A stretch of DNA of 64,000 nucleotides from CADDZP01 sp035948135. Lineage in GTDB: Bacteria > Actinomycetota > Acidimicrobiia > Acidimicrobiales > AC-14. The notes beneath the pieces were generated by a model that saw only the letters and a program-made list of their open reading frames with translations, did no database searches and was not told where the DNA came from. The translations under genes were made by a program, and so were the position numbers. The DNA lies in contig DASZJL010000025.1 in the NCBI GenBank assembly GCA_035948135.1, forward strand, positions 3,243 to 67,242, given 5' to 3'. Below, one piece after another: positions 51,806 through 60,578 of this stretch; within the stretch, counting starts at the first letter, position 1; each line of letters begins with the position of its first letter.

Positions 51806-52515
51806 CAGAGAGGCGGGGGCGCGGCCTGGGTGTTGGGCCACCCGTCGATCGGAGGGTACGGCACGGGCTCGCCGCCCTTCGGTGTGGGTCGTTGGGAGCG
51901 GAACTTGAGGTCGGCGTCGCGGCTCATGAACACCGACGTCACCCACTGGTAGGCCTTGGTCGGACCGGGGCCCGCGAAGTCGACCTGCAGCAGGCCGGCG
52001 TCGCGCAGCACGGCCGCCGGTTCGGGGAACCAGTCGGTGTTGTCGAGCACGACGAGGGCGCCGGGGGCCAGGTGGGGGACCGCGTGGCGCGCCGCCTCCT
52101 CGCGCAGCAGGCCGTCGATGACGACGACATCCCAGGGCCCACCGTCGGCGACCGATGCGACGTAGCGATCAGGGTCCGTGGCCAGCCGGATGGAGACCAC
52201 CGAGGGATCGATGCGCGTTCTCAGCACTTCCACCCACGCCGGATCGTTCTCGACCGACACGATCTCGGCGACGCGCGACTGCCAGAACATCGTCGAGGCG
52301 CCGGCACCGAACTCGAACATGCGGCGGCCGCTGAGGTCGAGGCTGTCGAGAAAGGCCGTGGCCGGATAGGTGATCCACGGCACCGGATTGCCGTCCTGGT
52401 CCACAGGATGGCCGGCGAGGGCGGAGCGGGCATGGCCTTCGTCGATCACCAGTCGCTTGGCGGCTCGGCCCACTCTGCTCAGACGGCGGGCGATGACGAT
52501 CGGGTTTCGCTCCAT
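51805..52515 (-). CDS. Class I SAM methyltransferase-like protein
   Basis: This 236-residue Rossmann protein has MFEFGAGASTMFWQSRVAEI as the SAM-loop region, SVENDPAWVEVL with the acidic ribose ligand, WDVVVIDGLLREEA and GALVVLDNTDWFPEPAAVLR. The pattern FEFGxGxSTxFW is that of a methyltransferase-like family common in capsule regions, though activity is not certain. ATG 52515 is used; the frame also offers TTG 52530. TAGGTT lies 13 nt before the ATG on this strand and may be its -10. The stop overlaps the PHP start. Confidence 0.7.
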   Translation of the reverse strand: MERNPIVIARRLSRVGRAAKRLVIDEGHARSALAGHPVDQDGNPVPWITYPATAFLDSLDLSGRRMFEFGAGASTMFWQSRVAEIVSVENDPAWVEVLRTRIDPSVVSIRLATDPDRYVASVADGGPWDVVVIDGLLREEAARHAVPHLAPGALVVLDNTDWFPEPAAVLRDAGLLQVDFAGPGPTKAYQWVTSVFMSRDADLKFRSQRPTPKGGEPVPYPPIDGWPNTQAAPPPL

Positions 52516-52531
52516 CGCGGAGTGCGGCAAC

Positions 52532-53506
52532 CTACCGCGTGGTCCGCTCGTCGATGCCGACGTCGGTCACGATCGCCGCTCGGGCGTCCGGCACCAGCAG
52601 GTAGTCCCATGTGCCGTACCGGTCGAACAGCGGGCCCGACCCCAGCGCCTCTTCGGGTATGGGCACGAGCGTCGCCCGGCGCATGGCGTAGACGCGCGCT
52701 GCTGTTGCTGTCACCAGGCCCGGGAGCAACCGGCGCAGCGGCTGGTTCACGTCGTGGACCTCGACCATGACGGCGGGGCCCAGGCGCACCAGGTCGTCCC
52801 ATGCGGCCTCGAAGAGGGCAGCTTCCAGACCCTCGACGTCGAGCTTGACGAGATCGCAGGAACCGAGGACGTCGGTGATGGGGACGCCTTGCACGCGGAC
52901 CACCGAGCCGTCGGAGAACTCGGGGACGAGGGTGGCGTTGCCGGGCGTGGCGGCGTCGAACGACGGCGGGACGGCGAGATCGACGAAGCCGGCGGGGCCA
53001 GCCACCACGGCCGCCTCGTGCACGTCGACGTTGGTGATCCCATTCTCGGCCAGGTTGGCGCGCAAGATGGCGGCCGACTCCGGGTGCGGCTCATAGGCGC
53101 GGTAGGAGCCCTGGGCGGCGCGCCCGCCGGGCACCGTGTAGAAGCCGATGTTGGCCCCGATCTCGACCACCTCGCGGGCCCGGGCGCACAGGGCTTCCCA
53201 CACGCGGGGACCGGCGCCCAACCGCGCGACCTCGTCCATGCCCAACCAGTACGTCCACTGGGTCACGCCGGAGGCGCCGTTGACGAACCGCACGTCGGGC
53301 CGCCCCGGCGGGTTGAAGGAGCGCACCGACTCGGGCACGGGCCGAAGGCGGGCCACGCGCAGAAGGTTGCTGGGCCGAGCGGCGGGGTCGGTGCGAAGCG
53401 CTTGGTCGTAGCGCCGGCGAGCGCGTTCCAACAGCGTCGCCGGAGCGACCGAGACTGTGCCGACGACGGCCGAGCGCGCCAACCGGCGTGCGTCCTGTCG
53501 GTTCAT
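52532..53506 (-). CDS. FkbM family methyltransferase
   Basis: In this 324-residue protein the SAM-binding part reads VVEIGANIGFYTVPGG, then RAYEPHPESAAILRANLAEN, typical FkbM spacing. CDLVKLDVEGLEAALFEAAW is the second family motif, with the IDVEG-type acidic residue. The members known in detail O-methylate polyketides or sugars. It heads the minus-strand unit 53506-49188 and is divergent from a second FkbM gene 65 bp away. An N-terminal helical extension (about 1-75) is not part of the core. Confidence 0.85.
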   Translation of the reverse strand: MNRQDARRLARSAVVGTVSVAPATLLERARRRYDQALRTDPAARPSNLLRVARLRPVPESVRSFNPPGRPDVRFVNGASGVTQWTYWLGMDEVARLGAGPRVWEALCARAREVVEIGANIGFYTVPGGRAAQGSYRAYEPHPESAAILRANLAENGITNVDVHEAAVVAGPAGFVDLAVPPSFDAATPGNATLVPEFSDGSVVRVQGVPITDVLGSCDLVKLDVEGLEAALFEAAWDDLVRLGPAVMVEVHDVNQPLRRLLPGLVTATAARVYAMRRATLVPIPEEALGSGPLFDRYGTWDYLLVPDARAAIVTDVGIDERTTR

Positions 53507-53558
53507 CTGAACGTGATGTCCCGCAAGGCGAGCAGCGTAGTGAGGCGTCCGCCCGCCC

Positions 53559-53564
53559 TACCCT
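53559..53564 (+). promoter_or_regulatory. Leaderless -10 box (TACCCT) for the plus-strand FkbM pair
   Basis: TACCCT ends 7 nt before ATG 53572. On the other strand TACGCT at 53534-53539 is 27 nt before the divergent ATG 53506. -35 regions are not evident. Confidence 0.4.
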
Positions 53565-53571
53565 GACGGCG

Positions 53572-54438
53572 ATGCCGCTGGCCGATGCGCTCCGCGAACG
53601 GAACGTGCTCGAGAAGCTCCGCCGCTTCGGTCCCGCCCGCCGACTCCTCCGCTCGGCCGACTTTGCGGTGTGGCGACGGGTGCGGGGCACGAGCCAGCCC
53701 GTGCGGGTCCGATGGCTCCAGCACATGTCGTACTACCTGCCGAGCCACGGCGCCGAGCCCGAGCTCGCGGCGCTGATGATCGCCCTCGTCCGCGAGTTGC
53801 CCATCCGCGTGTTCCTCGACGTCGGCGCCAACTTCGGCTACTACTCCTGGCTCCTCGGTGAGCACGCTGCCGACGGGCTCGAGACCCACCTCTTCGAGCC
53901 GGATCCCCGCAATCAGCGCCTCGTGCGCGACACGCTCGGGCGCCGTCGCTCGACGAATGCCGTCCTGCACGAGGTGGCGCTGGGCGCCGAGGACGGGAGC
54001 GCCCTCTTCTACCGCGACCTCGACACCGGCCACCGCGGCAGCTTGGTCGCTGACGCGGCCCTGACGGCCGGCGTCAGCACGCCCGTCCGCCGGCTCGACG
54101 CCGAGGTGCCGACGCGCTCGCCAATGGCCCTCGTCAAGATCGACGTCGAGGGAGGCGAGGAACAGGTGCTGGCCGGCGCCGCCGCCCTCCTCGCCACCGG
54201 GCCCATCGTCGTGGTCGAGTGTTTCCACCACGACGACAACGCGGCGTGGACACAGCTCGCGGCCATGCCCGGGTACGAGATCTTCGACGCCGTCACTGCC
54301 GATGTGGTCACCGCCGCGACCACGAACTACTGGGCCGTCCCGCCCAGCCTCTCGGTCGACGACCTGTCGCGCGTGCGAGCCGAGCGCGACCGCCTTCTGC
54401 GAGCGCCGAAGCTGGTGCCGGCGGAGTCTGGTCGGTGA
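53572..54438 (+). CDS. FkbM family methyltransferase
   Basis: In this 288-residue protein VFLDVGANFGYYSWLLGEHA and HLFEPDPRNQRLVRDTLG form the SAM site. MALVKIDVEGGEEQVLAGAA is the FkbM second motif, and GPIVVVECFHHDDNAAW follows. ATG 53572 has a TACCCT box 7 nt upstream, and the longer in-frame ATG at 53488 would run through the divergent promoter, so it is rejected. The stop overlaps the next FkbM gene start by 4 bp (GTGA), so the two paralogues are made together. Confidence 0.86.
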   Translation: MPLADALRERNVLEKLRRFGPARRLLRSADFAVWRRVRGTSQPVRVRWLQHMSYYLPSHGAEPELAALMIALVRELPIRVFLDVGANFGYYSWLLGEHAADGLETHLFEPDPRNQRLVRDTLGRRRSTNAVLHEVALGAEDGSALFYRDLDTGHRGSLVADAALTAGVSTPVRRLDAEVPTRSPMALVKIDVEGGEEQVLAGAAALLATGPIVVVECFHHDDNAAWTQLAAMPGYEIFDAVTADVVTAATTNYWAVPPSLSVDDLSRVRAERDRLLRAPKLVPAESGR

Positions 54439-55391
54439 CGACGGCGTTCCGTCGCGAGCAGCGCGGCACCTGGCTCAAGCGAGTGCTGTGGCGCCCCTTC
54501 GGCCCCGCCGCCCTCCGCATCGGCCAGGGCAAAGGCCCCGTCGCCCTCCGTGCCCTCGCCTTGCGGCGGGGTGCGTTCCCGTACCTCCGGGCCAAGGACG
54601 AGCCCTTCGAGCAGCAGCTCGACCATGGCGTCTTCGTGGGCGGGACGAGAGACATGCTGTCCCTCTATGTCCACACTTTCGGGGTCTGGGAGCCGTACCT
54701 GTCCGAGTTTGTGCGGGGTCGCCTCTCGCCGGGCGACGTGTTCGTCGACGTCGGCGCCAACACCGGCTGGTACACGCTGCTCGCTGCCCAACGGGTCAAG
54801 CCCGGCGGTCACGTCGTCGCCGTCGAGGCGTCGGCCGCCATCGTGACCCAGCTCGAACGCCAGCTGGCCCGCAACGACGTCACCAATGTGCGGATCGTCC
54901 AGGAGGCGGTGAGCGACCACGAAGGCCGAGTGACCGTCGAGCTCGGTCCCGCCGAACACACCGGCATGACCAAGGCGGTGCGCGCCGCCGAGCAGGGTGC
55001 CGGGGTGCCGTGCCGCCCGCTGGGCCAGATGTTGCGGGACGACGAGTGGCCGCTCGTCCGCCTCGTCAAGATCGACGTGGAAGGGGCCGAGTTCGCGGCC
55101 GTGCGGGGTCTGGCCGCGAGCCTCGACCGGCTTCCGGAACGCGCCGAGGTGGTCGTCGAGGTCGGCGCCCACCGCACCACTGACACCGACGAGGTTCGCG
55201 CCTTGTTCGCCACGTTCGAGGACGCGGGCTACACGGGGTACGCGGTCCCGAACGGCTACGAAGTCGAGCACTACCTTGCCTATAGTCCCCGCCGGTCCTT
55301 CCCGCGGATCGATGCTTCAACGCTGAGCGGCCAGGTCGACGTGGTGTTCAGCCGACATGGAGGCGACGAGTTGCCCCTCAACCACGACTGA
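54435..55391 (+). CDS. FkbM family methyltransferase
   Basis: This 318-residue protein has VFVDVGANTGWYTLLAAQRV then VVAVEASAAIVTQLERQLAR, VRLVKIDVEGAEFAAVRGLA and AEVVVEVGAHRTTDTDE, all standard for FkbM. The N-terminal 90 residues (FRREQRGTWLKRVLWRPFGP onward) are an extra helical part. GTG 54435 overlaps the stop of the previous FkbM gene. It is the third FkbM gene in 2.9 kb; each differs enough to suggest different positions or sugars on the glycan rather than a fresh tandem duplication. Confidence 0.86.
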   Translation: MTTAFRREQRGTWLKRVLWRPFGPAALRIGQGKGPVALRALALRRGAFPYLRAKDEPFEQQLDHGVFVGGTRDMLSLYVHTFGVWEPYLSEFVRGRLSPGDVFVDVGANTGWYTLLAAQRVKPGGHVVAVEASAAIVTQLERQLARNDVTNVRIVQEAVSDHEGRVTVELGPAEHTGMTKAVRAAEQGAGVPCRPLGQMLRDDEWPLVRLVKIDVEGAEFAAVRGLAASLDRLPERAEVVVEVGAHRTTDTDEVRALFATFEDAGYTGYAVPNGYEVEHYLAYSPRRSFPRIDASTLSGQVDVVFSRHGGDELPLNHD

Positions 55392-55412
55392 CGTGCGAAC
55401 CAAGCTGGGGTC

Positions 55413-56477
55413 ATGAGCGTCGCCCTCGTCACCGGCTCGGCCGGGTTGATCGGTTCGGAGACCGTGGCTGCCTTCGCGGCTCTCGGCTACGACGTCGTGG
55501 GTGTCGACAACGACATGCGTCGGGTGTTCTTCGGCGACGAAGCCTCGACGGCATGGAACCGCGAACGGCTCGAGCGCACGGTGAAGAACTATCGCCACGC
55601 CGATCTCGACGTCCGCGACCGCGACGGCGTCGATGCGCTCTTCGCCACCTACGGAGACGCCATCGAAGTCGTCGTGCACACTGCCGCCCAGCCCTCGCAC
55701 GACTGGGCGGCCCGTGAACCCTTCGTCGACTTCGACATCAACGCCGGCGGCACCCTCAACGTGCTCGAGGCGACCCGGCAGCACGCCCCTGGTGCGACGT
55801 TCATCTTCACCTCGACGAACAAGGTCTACGGCGACACGCCCAACCGCCTGCCACTCGTCGAGCTCGAGACCAGGTGGGAGATCGAGCCCGGACACACCTA
55901 CGAGGGCGGCATCCGCGAGGACATGTCGATCGACGCGACGCTGCACAGCGTTTTCGGCGCTTCCAAGGTGGCTGCCGACGTCCTCGTGCAGGAGTACGGG
56001 CGCTACTTCGAGATGCGCACCGCCTGCTTCCGGGGCGGCACGCTCACCGGCCCGGGCCACGCCGCGACCGCGCTACACGGCTTCCTCGGGTACGTGATGC
56101 GCTGCGTCATCGAGGGCCGCCCGTACGAGGTGTACGGGTACGGCGGCAAGCAGGTGCGCGACGCCATTCACAGTTCCGACCTGGTGCGCGCCTTCACGGA
56201 AGTGGTCCGGGCGCCCCGCAGCGGCGAGGTCTACAACATCGGTGGCGGTCGCTTCAGCAACGCATCCGTGCTGGAGGCGATCGCGCTCAGCGAGGAGATC
56301 GCCGGGCGCAAGCTGGACTGGACCTACGTCGAGACCAACCGCATCGGCGACCACATCTGGTGGATCGGCGACAATGGGCGCTTTGAATCGCACTACCCGG
56401 GCTGGAAGCTCGAGTACGACGTGCCGGCGATCCTGCAGGAGATCTACGACGTCAACCGGTCGCGCTGGTCGACCTGA
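55413..56477 (+). CDS. NAD-dependent nucleotide-sugar epimerase/dehydratase (extended SDR)
   Basis: This 354-residue enzyme has the NAD-binding loop VALVTGSAGLIGSETVAAFA and VVGVDNDMRRVFFGD, similar to CDP-paratose/CDP-tyvelose 2-epimerase. FTSTNKVYGDTPNRLP carries the catalytic Ser/Thr region. The usual YxxxK is here FGASKVAAD (the Tyr is Phe). The rest is intact: FRGGTLTGPGHAATALHGFL, VYGYGGKQVRDAIHSSDLVR and VYNIGGGRFSNASVLEAI. It probably supplies a rare sugar nucleotide for the glycan. The Tyr change is discussed separately. It lies 21 bp after the FkbM pair, and the 3' ends of this gene and the convergent SGNH-like gene overlap by 34 bp. Confidence 0.82.
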   Translation: MSVALVTGSAGLIGSETVAAFAALGYDVVGVDNDMRRVFFGDEASTAWNRERLERTVKNYRHADLDVRDRDGVDALFATYGDAIEVVVHTAAQPSHDWAAREPFVDFDINAGGTLNVLEATRQHAPGATFIFTSTNKVYGDTPNRLPLVELETRWEIEPGHTYEGGIREDMSIDATLHSVFGASKVAADVLVQEYGRYFEMRTACFRGGTLTGPGHAATALHGFLGYVMRCVIEGRPYEVYGYGGKQVRDAIHSSDLVRAFTEVVRAPRSGEVYNIGGGRFSNASVLEAIALSEEIAGRKLDWTYVETNRIGDHIWWIGDNGRFESHYPGWKLEYDVPAILQEIYDVNRSRWST

Positions 56478-57157
56478 CCGTCTGACAACAGGATCGGCTC
56501 CAGCTCCTGGGCGAGCTGGCGGTGGTACTCGTCGCGCAGGTGAAAGAAGTCGTGGTTGCGGAATCGCCCGTAGACGGACGGATCGAGGGCCGGACACCGT
56601 ACGAAGTCGGCGCCGAAGGTTGCTGCCAGCTTCTCGTTGGCCTCGCGGGCGCGCCGCCCATGGTCACGGCCGTACAGGCGCGAGACCTCGAACACGGGGA
56701 GCACGACGACCCGCGGCGCCTGTTTCCTCAGGCGGGTGACGATGTGCTCGATGAGGGCGACAAGCTCCTCGGGCGTGGTGTACGACGCCCGGTAGATACG
56801 CGTGATTACCAGACGGACCAGCAGCAGTGGCAGCCGCAGTATCCAGCGCCACCCGAAGTTGGGCGGGGTGAAGAAGAAGCTCTCGCGGATGAACTTCAAG
56901 CCCACCTTGCGCAGCCCGCGCATGATGAAGTGCGGAAAGCGTGCGGTGATGTCGGGGACCCCGAGCTGCACGAGGGCGACGTCGTAGCTGCCGAGCTCGC
57001 GGTCGTCGAGATCGGCGGCCACCATGAATGCCGGGAGGCCCGCGTAGTGGAGCACGTCGACGGTCGCCGGATAGGTGTCCTTGGCCACGTGGGCATACCC
57101 GATGGCTCCGAAGTCGGTGCCCATCGAGTCGGTGATCATCAGGACCCGCGGCTTCAT
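56444..57157 (-). CDS. SGNH/GDSL-like hydrolase family protein
   Basis: This 237-residue protein starts VLMITDSMGTDFGAIGYAH, with the serine in the GDS-like block DSMG. VALVQLGVPDITARFP stands for the Gly/Asn-type blocks and FFHLRDEYHRQLAQEL for the C-terminal DxxH-like block (here H in FFHLRDEYH). Members of this superfamily remove or transfer acetyl or acyl groups on sugars. There is no signal peptide, so action would be cytoplasmic. ATG 57157 overlaps the stop of the GT4 gene (ATGA). The catalytic blocks are only partly conserved, so the activity is uncertain. Confidence 0.65.
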   Translation of the reverse strand: MKPRVLMITDSMGTDFGAIGYAHVAKDTYPATVDVLHYAGLPAFMVAADLDDRELGSYDVALVQLGVPDITARFPHFIMRGLRKVGLKFIRESFFFTPPNFGWRWILRLPLLLVRLVITRIYRASYTTPEELVALIEHIVTRLRKQAPRVVVLPVFEVSRLYGRDHGRRAREANEKLAATFGADFVRCPALDPSVYGRFRNHDFFHLRDEYHRQLAQELEPILLSDGQVDQRDRLTS

Positions 57158-58401
57158 TCGATGAGTGCCTCGACGAACCGCTCCGCTTGACGGAGGGTGG
57201 CCTCGGCCGACAGCTCGCGCTGGGCGTAGGTGGCTCCCCGCTCGCTGAGCCCGCTGGCCAGGGTTGCGTCGGTTGCCACCTTCTGGACGGCGGCGAGCAG
57301 CGATTCGGGATCCTCGGGCGGGACGATCAGCCCGCCCCCTGACCGCTGCACTTCCTCGGCCGTTGTCCCGCCGTCGGCCACGGCGGCCAGCACCGGTTTG
57401 CGGGCCGCGAAGTACGACGTGAGCTTGCTCGGCAGCGCCATGTCGACGATCGAGCCCCGCTCGTTGACCAGCAGCACATCGGCCGCCGCCATCATCCGGT
57501 TCGCGACGTGGCGAGGTTGGCTCGGAATGAACTGGACGCCGGCTACCCCGTTCGCGCGCGCTTCGATCATCGGACGCTGGCTGCCGTCGCCCATGAGCAC
57601 GAACCGCACGGGCAGGCGTCGCTCGGAGGCCAAGCGCCCGGCGTCGACCACGTGCTCCAGCCCTTGCTTCAAGCCCATGTTGCCGGCGTGGAGAACGATC
57701 ACTTCGTCGTCGCCCCACCCGTGGCTGGCGCGGATGGCCCGGATGTCGTCCGCGGTCATCGAAGCGAGCGCATCCTCGTCGACCTCGACCCAGTTCCTGA
57801 GCACGCTGATGCGATCGGGCGCCACGCCGAAGCCCTCAACGTGCGGCTGGAAGCGCGGGGAGACGACGGCAACACGTGCCGCGCCCGATAGCACCCAGCC
57901 CTCGACTCGGCTGGTGGCCGACGCGACGGCACCACCGCCCGCGATGCCCGATTGGCGCGCACCCTGAGCGGACAGGTCCTGGATCACGATCCCGTAGCGC
58001 GACGACGTACGTCGGGCGTACTCGCGCGCGATGGCTCCGGTGCTCAGCGATGGGATGACGCCGATGACGGCGTCACTCGCCGGGGCCCGGCGACCCATGG
58101 CGTGCAGCCAGAGCGTGGCCTCGTACGCGGCCCGGCGTACGGCCGACTGTCGCGGCGGGATGTAGTGCCACAGGCGGTTCACGGTCACGCCCTCGTGCAG
58201 CTCTCGCCTCTGCAAGAGGCCCTTGTACTCGGGGGCGATTCGCCATTCGGGGTAGTGGGGCATGGCGGTGATCACGTCGACGGTCGCGCCCAACGCCACC
58301 AGGTGCTCGGCCAAACGTGTGCTGTACGGCGCGATCCCGACGTGCTCGGGCCAGTAGAACTGGGTGACGACGGTGAACCGGCGTCCGGCGAAGGCGCTCA
58401 C
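57154..58401 (-). CDS. Family 4 glycosyltransferase (WcaI-like)
   Basis: This 415-residue GT-B enzyme has the N-terminal FTVVTQFYWPEHVGIAPYST then RLAEHLVALGATVDVITAMP, the layout of WcaI-type colanic-acid fucosyltransferases. The donor half has VIVLHAGNMGLKQGLEHVVD, the segment DVLLVNERGSIVDMALPSKL followed by TSYFAARKPVLAAV, and GGGLIVPPEDPESLL. GTG 58401 overlaps the upstream glycosyltransferase stop and its own stop overlaps the SGNH-like start. It is third in the four-gene minus-strand unit 60546-56444. Confidence 0.88.
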   Translation of the reverse strand: MSAFAGRRFTVVTQFYWPEHVGIAPYSTRLAEHLVALGATVDVITAMPHYPEWRIAPEYKGLLQRRELHEGVTVNRLWHYIPPRQSAVRRAAYEATLWLHAMGRRAPASDAVIGVIPSLSTGAIAREYARRTSSRYGIVIQDLSAQGARQSGIAGGGAVASATSRVEGWVLSGAARVAVVSPRFQPHVEGFGVAPDRISVLRNWVEVDEDALASMTADDIRAIRASHGWGDDEVIVLHAGNMGLKQGLEHVVDAGRLASERRLPVRFVLMGDGSQRPMIEARANGVAGVQFIPSQPRHVANRMMAAADVLLVNERGSIVDMALPSKLTSYFAARKPVLAAVADGGTTAEEVQRSGGGLIVPPEDPESLLAAVQKVATDATLASGLSERGATYAQRELSAEATLRQAERFVEALIE

Positions 58402-59378
58402 GTACGGGCCGGGCGCAGCACGCCCTTGAGGAACCGGCGGGCCCGATGGGAGGGGAGCGCCTTCCTGAGCAGCTCGACGCCCCGGCCCGTGTGTTCGATC
58501 ATCTGGCGCTCGAAGTGGCGCTCGAGCATCGGGTTCTCGGCGACGAGGGGCGGGTGGCGCAACGGGAACGCCATTGTCCCGGTCGCGATCTCCGCCAGGT
58601 CCCCGGCCAGGATCGTCTGGGTGGCGTCGGCGCGGAACCCGAGGTTGGACACCAGGTTCACACACGGCGACACCGAGAGCCCGTGTCCGCTCATCACCGC
58701 GTACTGCCACTGGTGGTCCCAGGTCGCCTCGCCCCTGTGGGCGCGGTCCCAGTCGCGGCGCAGGGCGGCCTGCCACCGTCGCCCGGCGGGAAGGCCGGCC
58801 ATCATCCCCGAGTCCCGGAACTGCGGCCACGTCGACATGGCGTAGTCGTACCCGGCCCACGCCGTGCGCCACGTCGCCCATCCCCACACGGTGCCGAAGG
58901 AGTTGAACGAGTAGCTGTCGCCCAGATAGGCGTCGGCCGGCGCCGCCAGGTTGCTACCCGCGATCTGCATCACCCGGCCGTCGTCGCGGTAGCGGTCGAG
59001 GAGCTCGGCGCAGAACGGAAAGAAGCTGGGGTCGGTGAGGCAGTCGTCCTCGAGGATCACGGCTTCGGACACCTGCTCGAAGGCCCAGTCCAAACCGCCC
59101 GAGACTGCGGGCCCGCAGCCGAGGTTGTGGTCCTCGAACTTGCGCAGCACCTCGCACGGCCAGTCGATGTCGGCAATCGCGTCCCGCGTGGCTTGGCAGA
59201 GAGCGGCGTCGTCGGGCTTCCACTCCCGTGGTCCGTCGGCGATGAGCAGCAGCTGCCGGGGCCGCACCCGGCGGACGACCTCGAACACCCGCGCCGTGAG
59301 GTCGGGCCGGTTGAAGACGATGAAGACGACCGGCGGGCAGTCCGGTACGGACGTGCCTCCTGCGTCAGCGTCCGGCAT
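58398..59378 (-). CDS. GT-A fold glycosyltransferase (GNT-I/HlpA-like)
   Basis: This 326-residue protein has PPVVFIVFNRPDLTARVFEV at the N-terminus, LLIADGPREWKPDD, NLGCGPAVSGGLDWAFEQVS then EAVILEDDCLTDPSFFPFCA, where EDDC is the metal-binding acidic site. FGTVWGWATWRTAWAGYDY is the family's conserved Trp-rich block. Such enzymes are common in polysaccharide loci. ATG 59378 overlaps the last 14 bp of the upstream GT4 gene, and its stop overlaps the WcaI-like start. Confidence 0.82.
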   Translation of the reverse strand: MPDADAGGTSVPDCPPVVFIVFNRPDLTARVFEVVRRVRPRQLLLIADGPREWKPDDAALCQATRDAIADIDWPCEVLRKFEDHNLGCGPAVSGGLDWAFEQVSEAVILEDDCLTDPSFFPFCAELLDRYRDDGRVMQIAGSNLAAPADAYLGDSYSFNSFGTVWGWATWRTAWAGYDYAMSTWPQFRDSGMMAGLPAGRRWQAALRRDWDRAHRGEATWDHQWQYAVMSGHGLSVSPCVNLVSNLGFRADATQTILAGDLAEIATGTMAFPLRHPPLVAENPMLERHFERQMIEHTGRGVELLRKALPSHRARRFLKGVLRPART

Positions 59379-60546
59379 CGTGGCGCAGGGGGCGCGGGGC
59401 GCGCGGGGCGATGATGCGCTCGTAGAGCGCCAACGTTCGCTTGGCGACGGCCACAGGGTCGTAGCGGTCGAGCACGAACTGGCGCGCTGACTCGGTTCGC
59501 CGTCGCGCCGCTTCGGGGTCGTCGAGCACGGCGGCGATCGCCTGCTCGATCGACTCGATGTCGAGCGCGCACACCGAGACCCCGACATCCGAGAGCTCGT
59601 CGGAGAGATACACCTCATGGGAGACAACGGCGGGAGTACGAGCCATGAGCGCTTCGAGCAGGACGATACCGAAGTTCTCGTTTTTCGATGGGAGGGCGAA
59701 CACGTCGGCCGCCGCGAACGCGTCCCACTTGTCTTCACCGGTCAGGTGTCCGAGCCACACGACTCGCGCCGAGCCGGCCGACGCCTCGGCGTCGCGTCGA
59801 AGCTGCTGCTCGTAGTCGGGCTTCCCGGTGCCGGCGATGGCCAGAACGAGGCCGGGACGTCGCTGAGCCAGCCGGCCGACGGCCCGGAACAGCTGCTCGA
59901 GGTTCTTCTTGCCGTGCAGTCGGGAGAGAAAGAGCACAACCGGGGCGTCCGCCGGAATCGCGTGTGCCGCCCGGAACCGACTCCCGACGGCGGCCGCGGA
60001 CGGGGCGCTCACGGGGAGGGGCAGTACGTGAACCTCAGGCGTGGTCCCCCATGTCATCAGCCGGTCTCCCTCCCGCTGGGTCGTCACCAGCACGCCCGCG
60101 GCGTGGCGCAGCATCGGCCGGACAACGAGGGGCCCGTACCCGGCCTTGAGGAGCCGGTGCTTCTGCAGGTCGAATGGATCGAGCGAGCTGTGGGGCTGCA
60201 CCAGATACGGCACGCCGTGCTTGCGAGCGGCGCGGGCCGCGTCCATGAACGGGAACTTGAACAGTCCGTGGACGCACACGAGGTCGCAGGACGGAGTCTC
60301 CCTACCGAGCCACGACCGGAGCGCGGGTGAGCGCCAGTAATGGCGTGGCGCGCGCCGGGTGAAGCCGTGGAGGGGCAGGTCCGGCCATGCCGCTCGGATG
60401 TAGTCCGCGGCCGGCGGCGAGTCCCATGTGCCGGCCACCTCGGCGTCGACGCCCAGCTGGCGCAGGTAGGCGGCCGTTTCGACACCCGCGGTCGTGGACC
60501 CGCCCACGTGCGCGTCCAACGAGCCGACAACGTGGAGGACGCGCAT
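59365..60546 (-). CDS. Family 4 glycosyltransferase
   Basis: In this 393-residue GT-B enzyme VLHVVGSLDAHVGGSTTAGV then ETAAYLRQLGVDAEVAGTWD is the acceptor-side start. The donor side has VVLFLSRLHGKKNLEQLFRA, LVLAIAGTGKPDYEQQL and ALPSKNENFGIVLLEALMAR, with the EX7E pair. It heads the four-gene unit that ends with the SGNH-like gene. ATG 60546 lies 5 nt after a TACGCT box shared with the divergent GT8 gene. Confidence 0.88.
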   Translation of the reverse strand: MRVLHVVGSLDAHVGGSTTAGVETAAYLRQLGVDAEVAGTWDSPPAADYIRAAWPDLPLHGFTRRAPRHYWRSPALRSWLGRETPSCDLVCVHGLFKFPFMDAARAARKHGVPYLVQPHSSLDPFDLQKHRLLKAGYGPLVVRPMLRHAAGVLVTTQREGDRLMTWGTTPEVHVLPLPVSAPSAAAVGSRFRAAHAIPADAPVVLFLSRLHGKKNLEQLFRAVGRLAQRRPGLVLAIAGTGKPDYEQQLRRDAEASAGSARVVWLGHLTGEDKWDAFAAADVFALPSKNENFGIVLLEALMARTPAVVSHEVYLSDELSDVGVSVCALDIESIEQAIAAVLDDPEAARRRTESARQFVLDRYDPVAVAKRTLALYERIIAPRAPRPLRHDAGR

Positions 60547-60551
60547 GCCTC

Positions 60552-60561
60552 AGCGTAGGCT
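60552..60561. promoter_or_regulatory. Overlapping divergent -10 boxes (GT4 operon / GT8 gene)
   Basis: AGCGTAGGCT gives TACGCT on the minus strand (5 nt before ATG 60546) and TAGGCT on the plus strand (17 nt before ATG 60579). The hexamers share TA, exactly as at 22552-22561. Confidence 0.5.
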
Positions 60562-60578
60562 GCGAGGCGGGAAATGAG

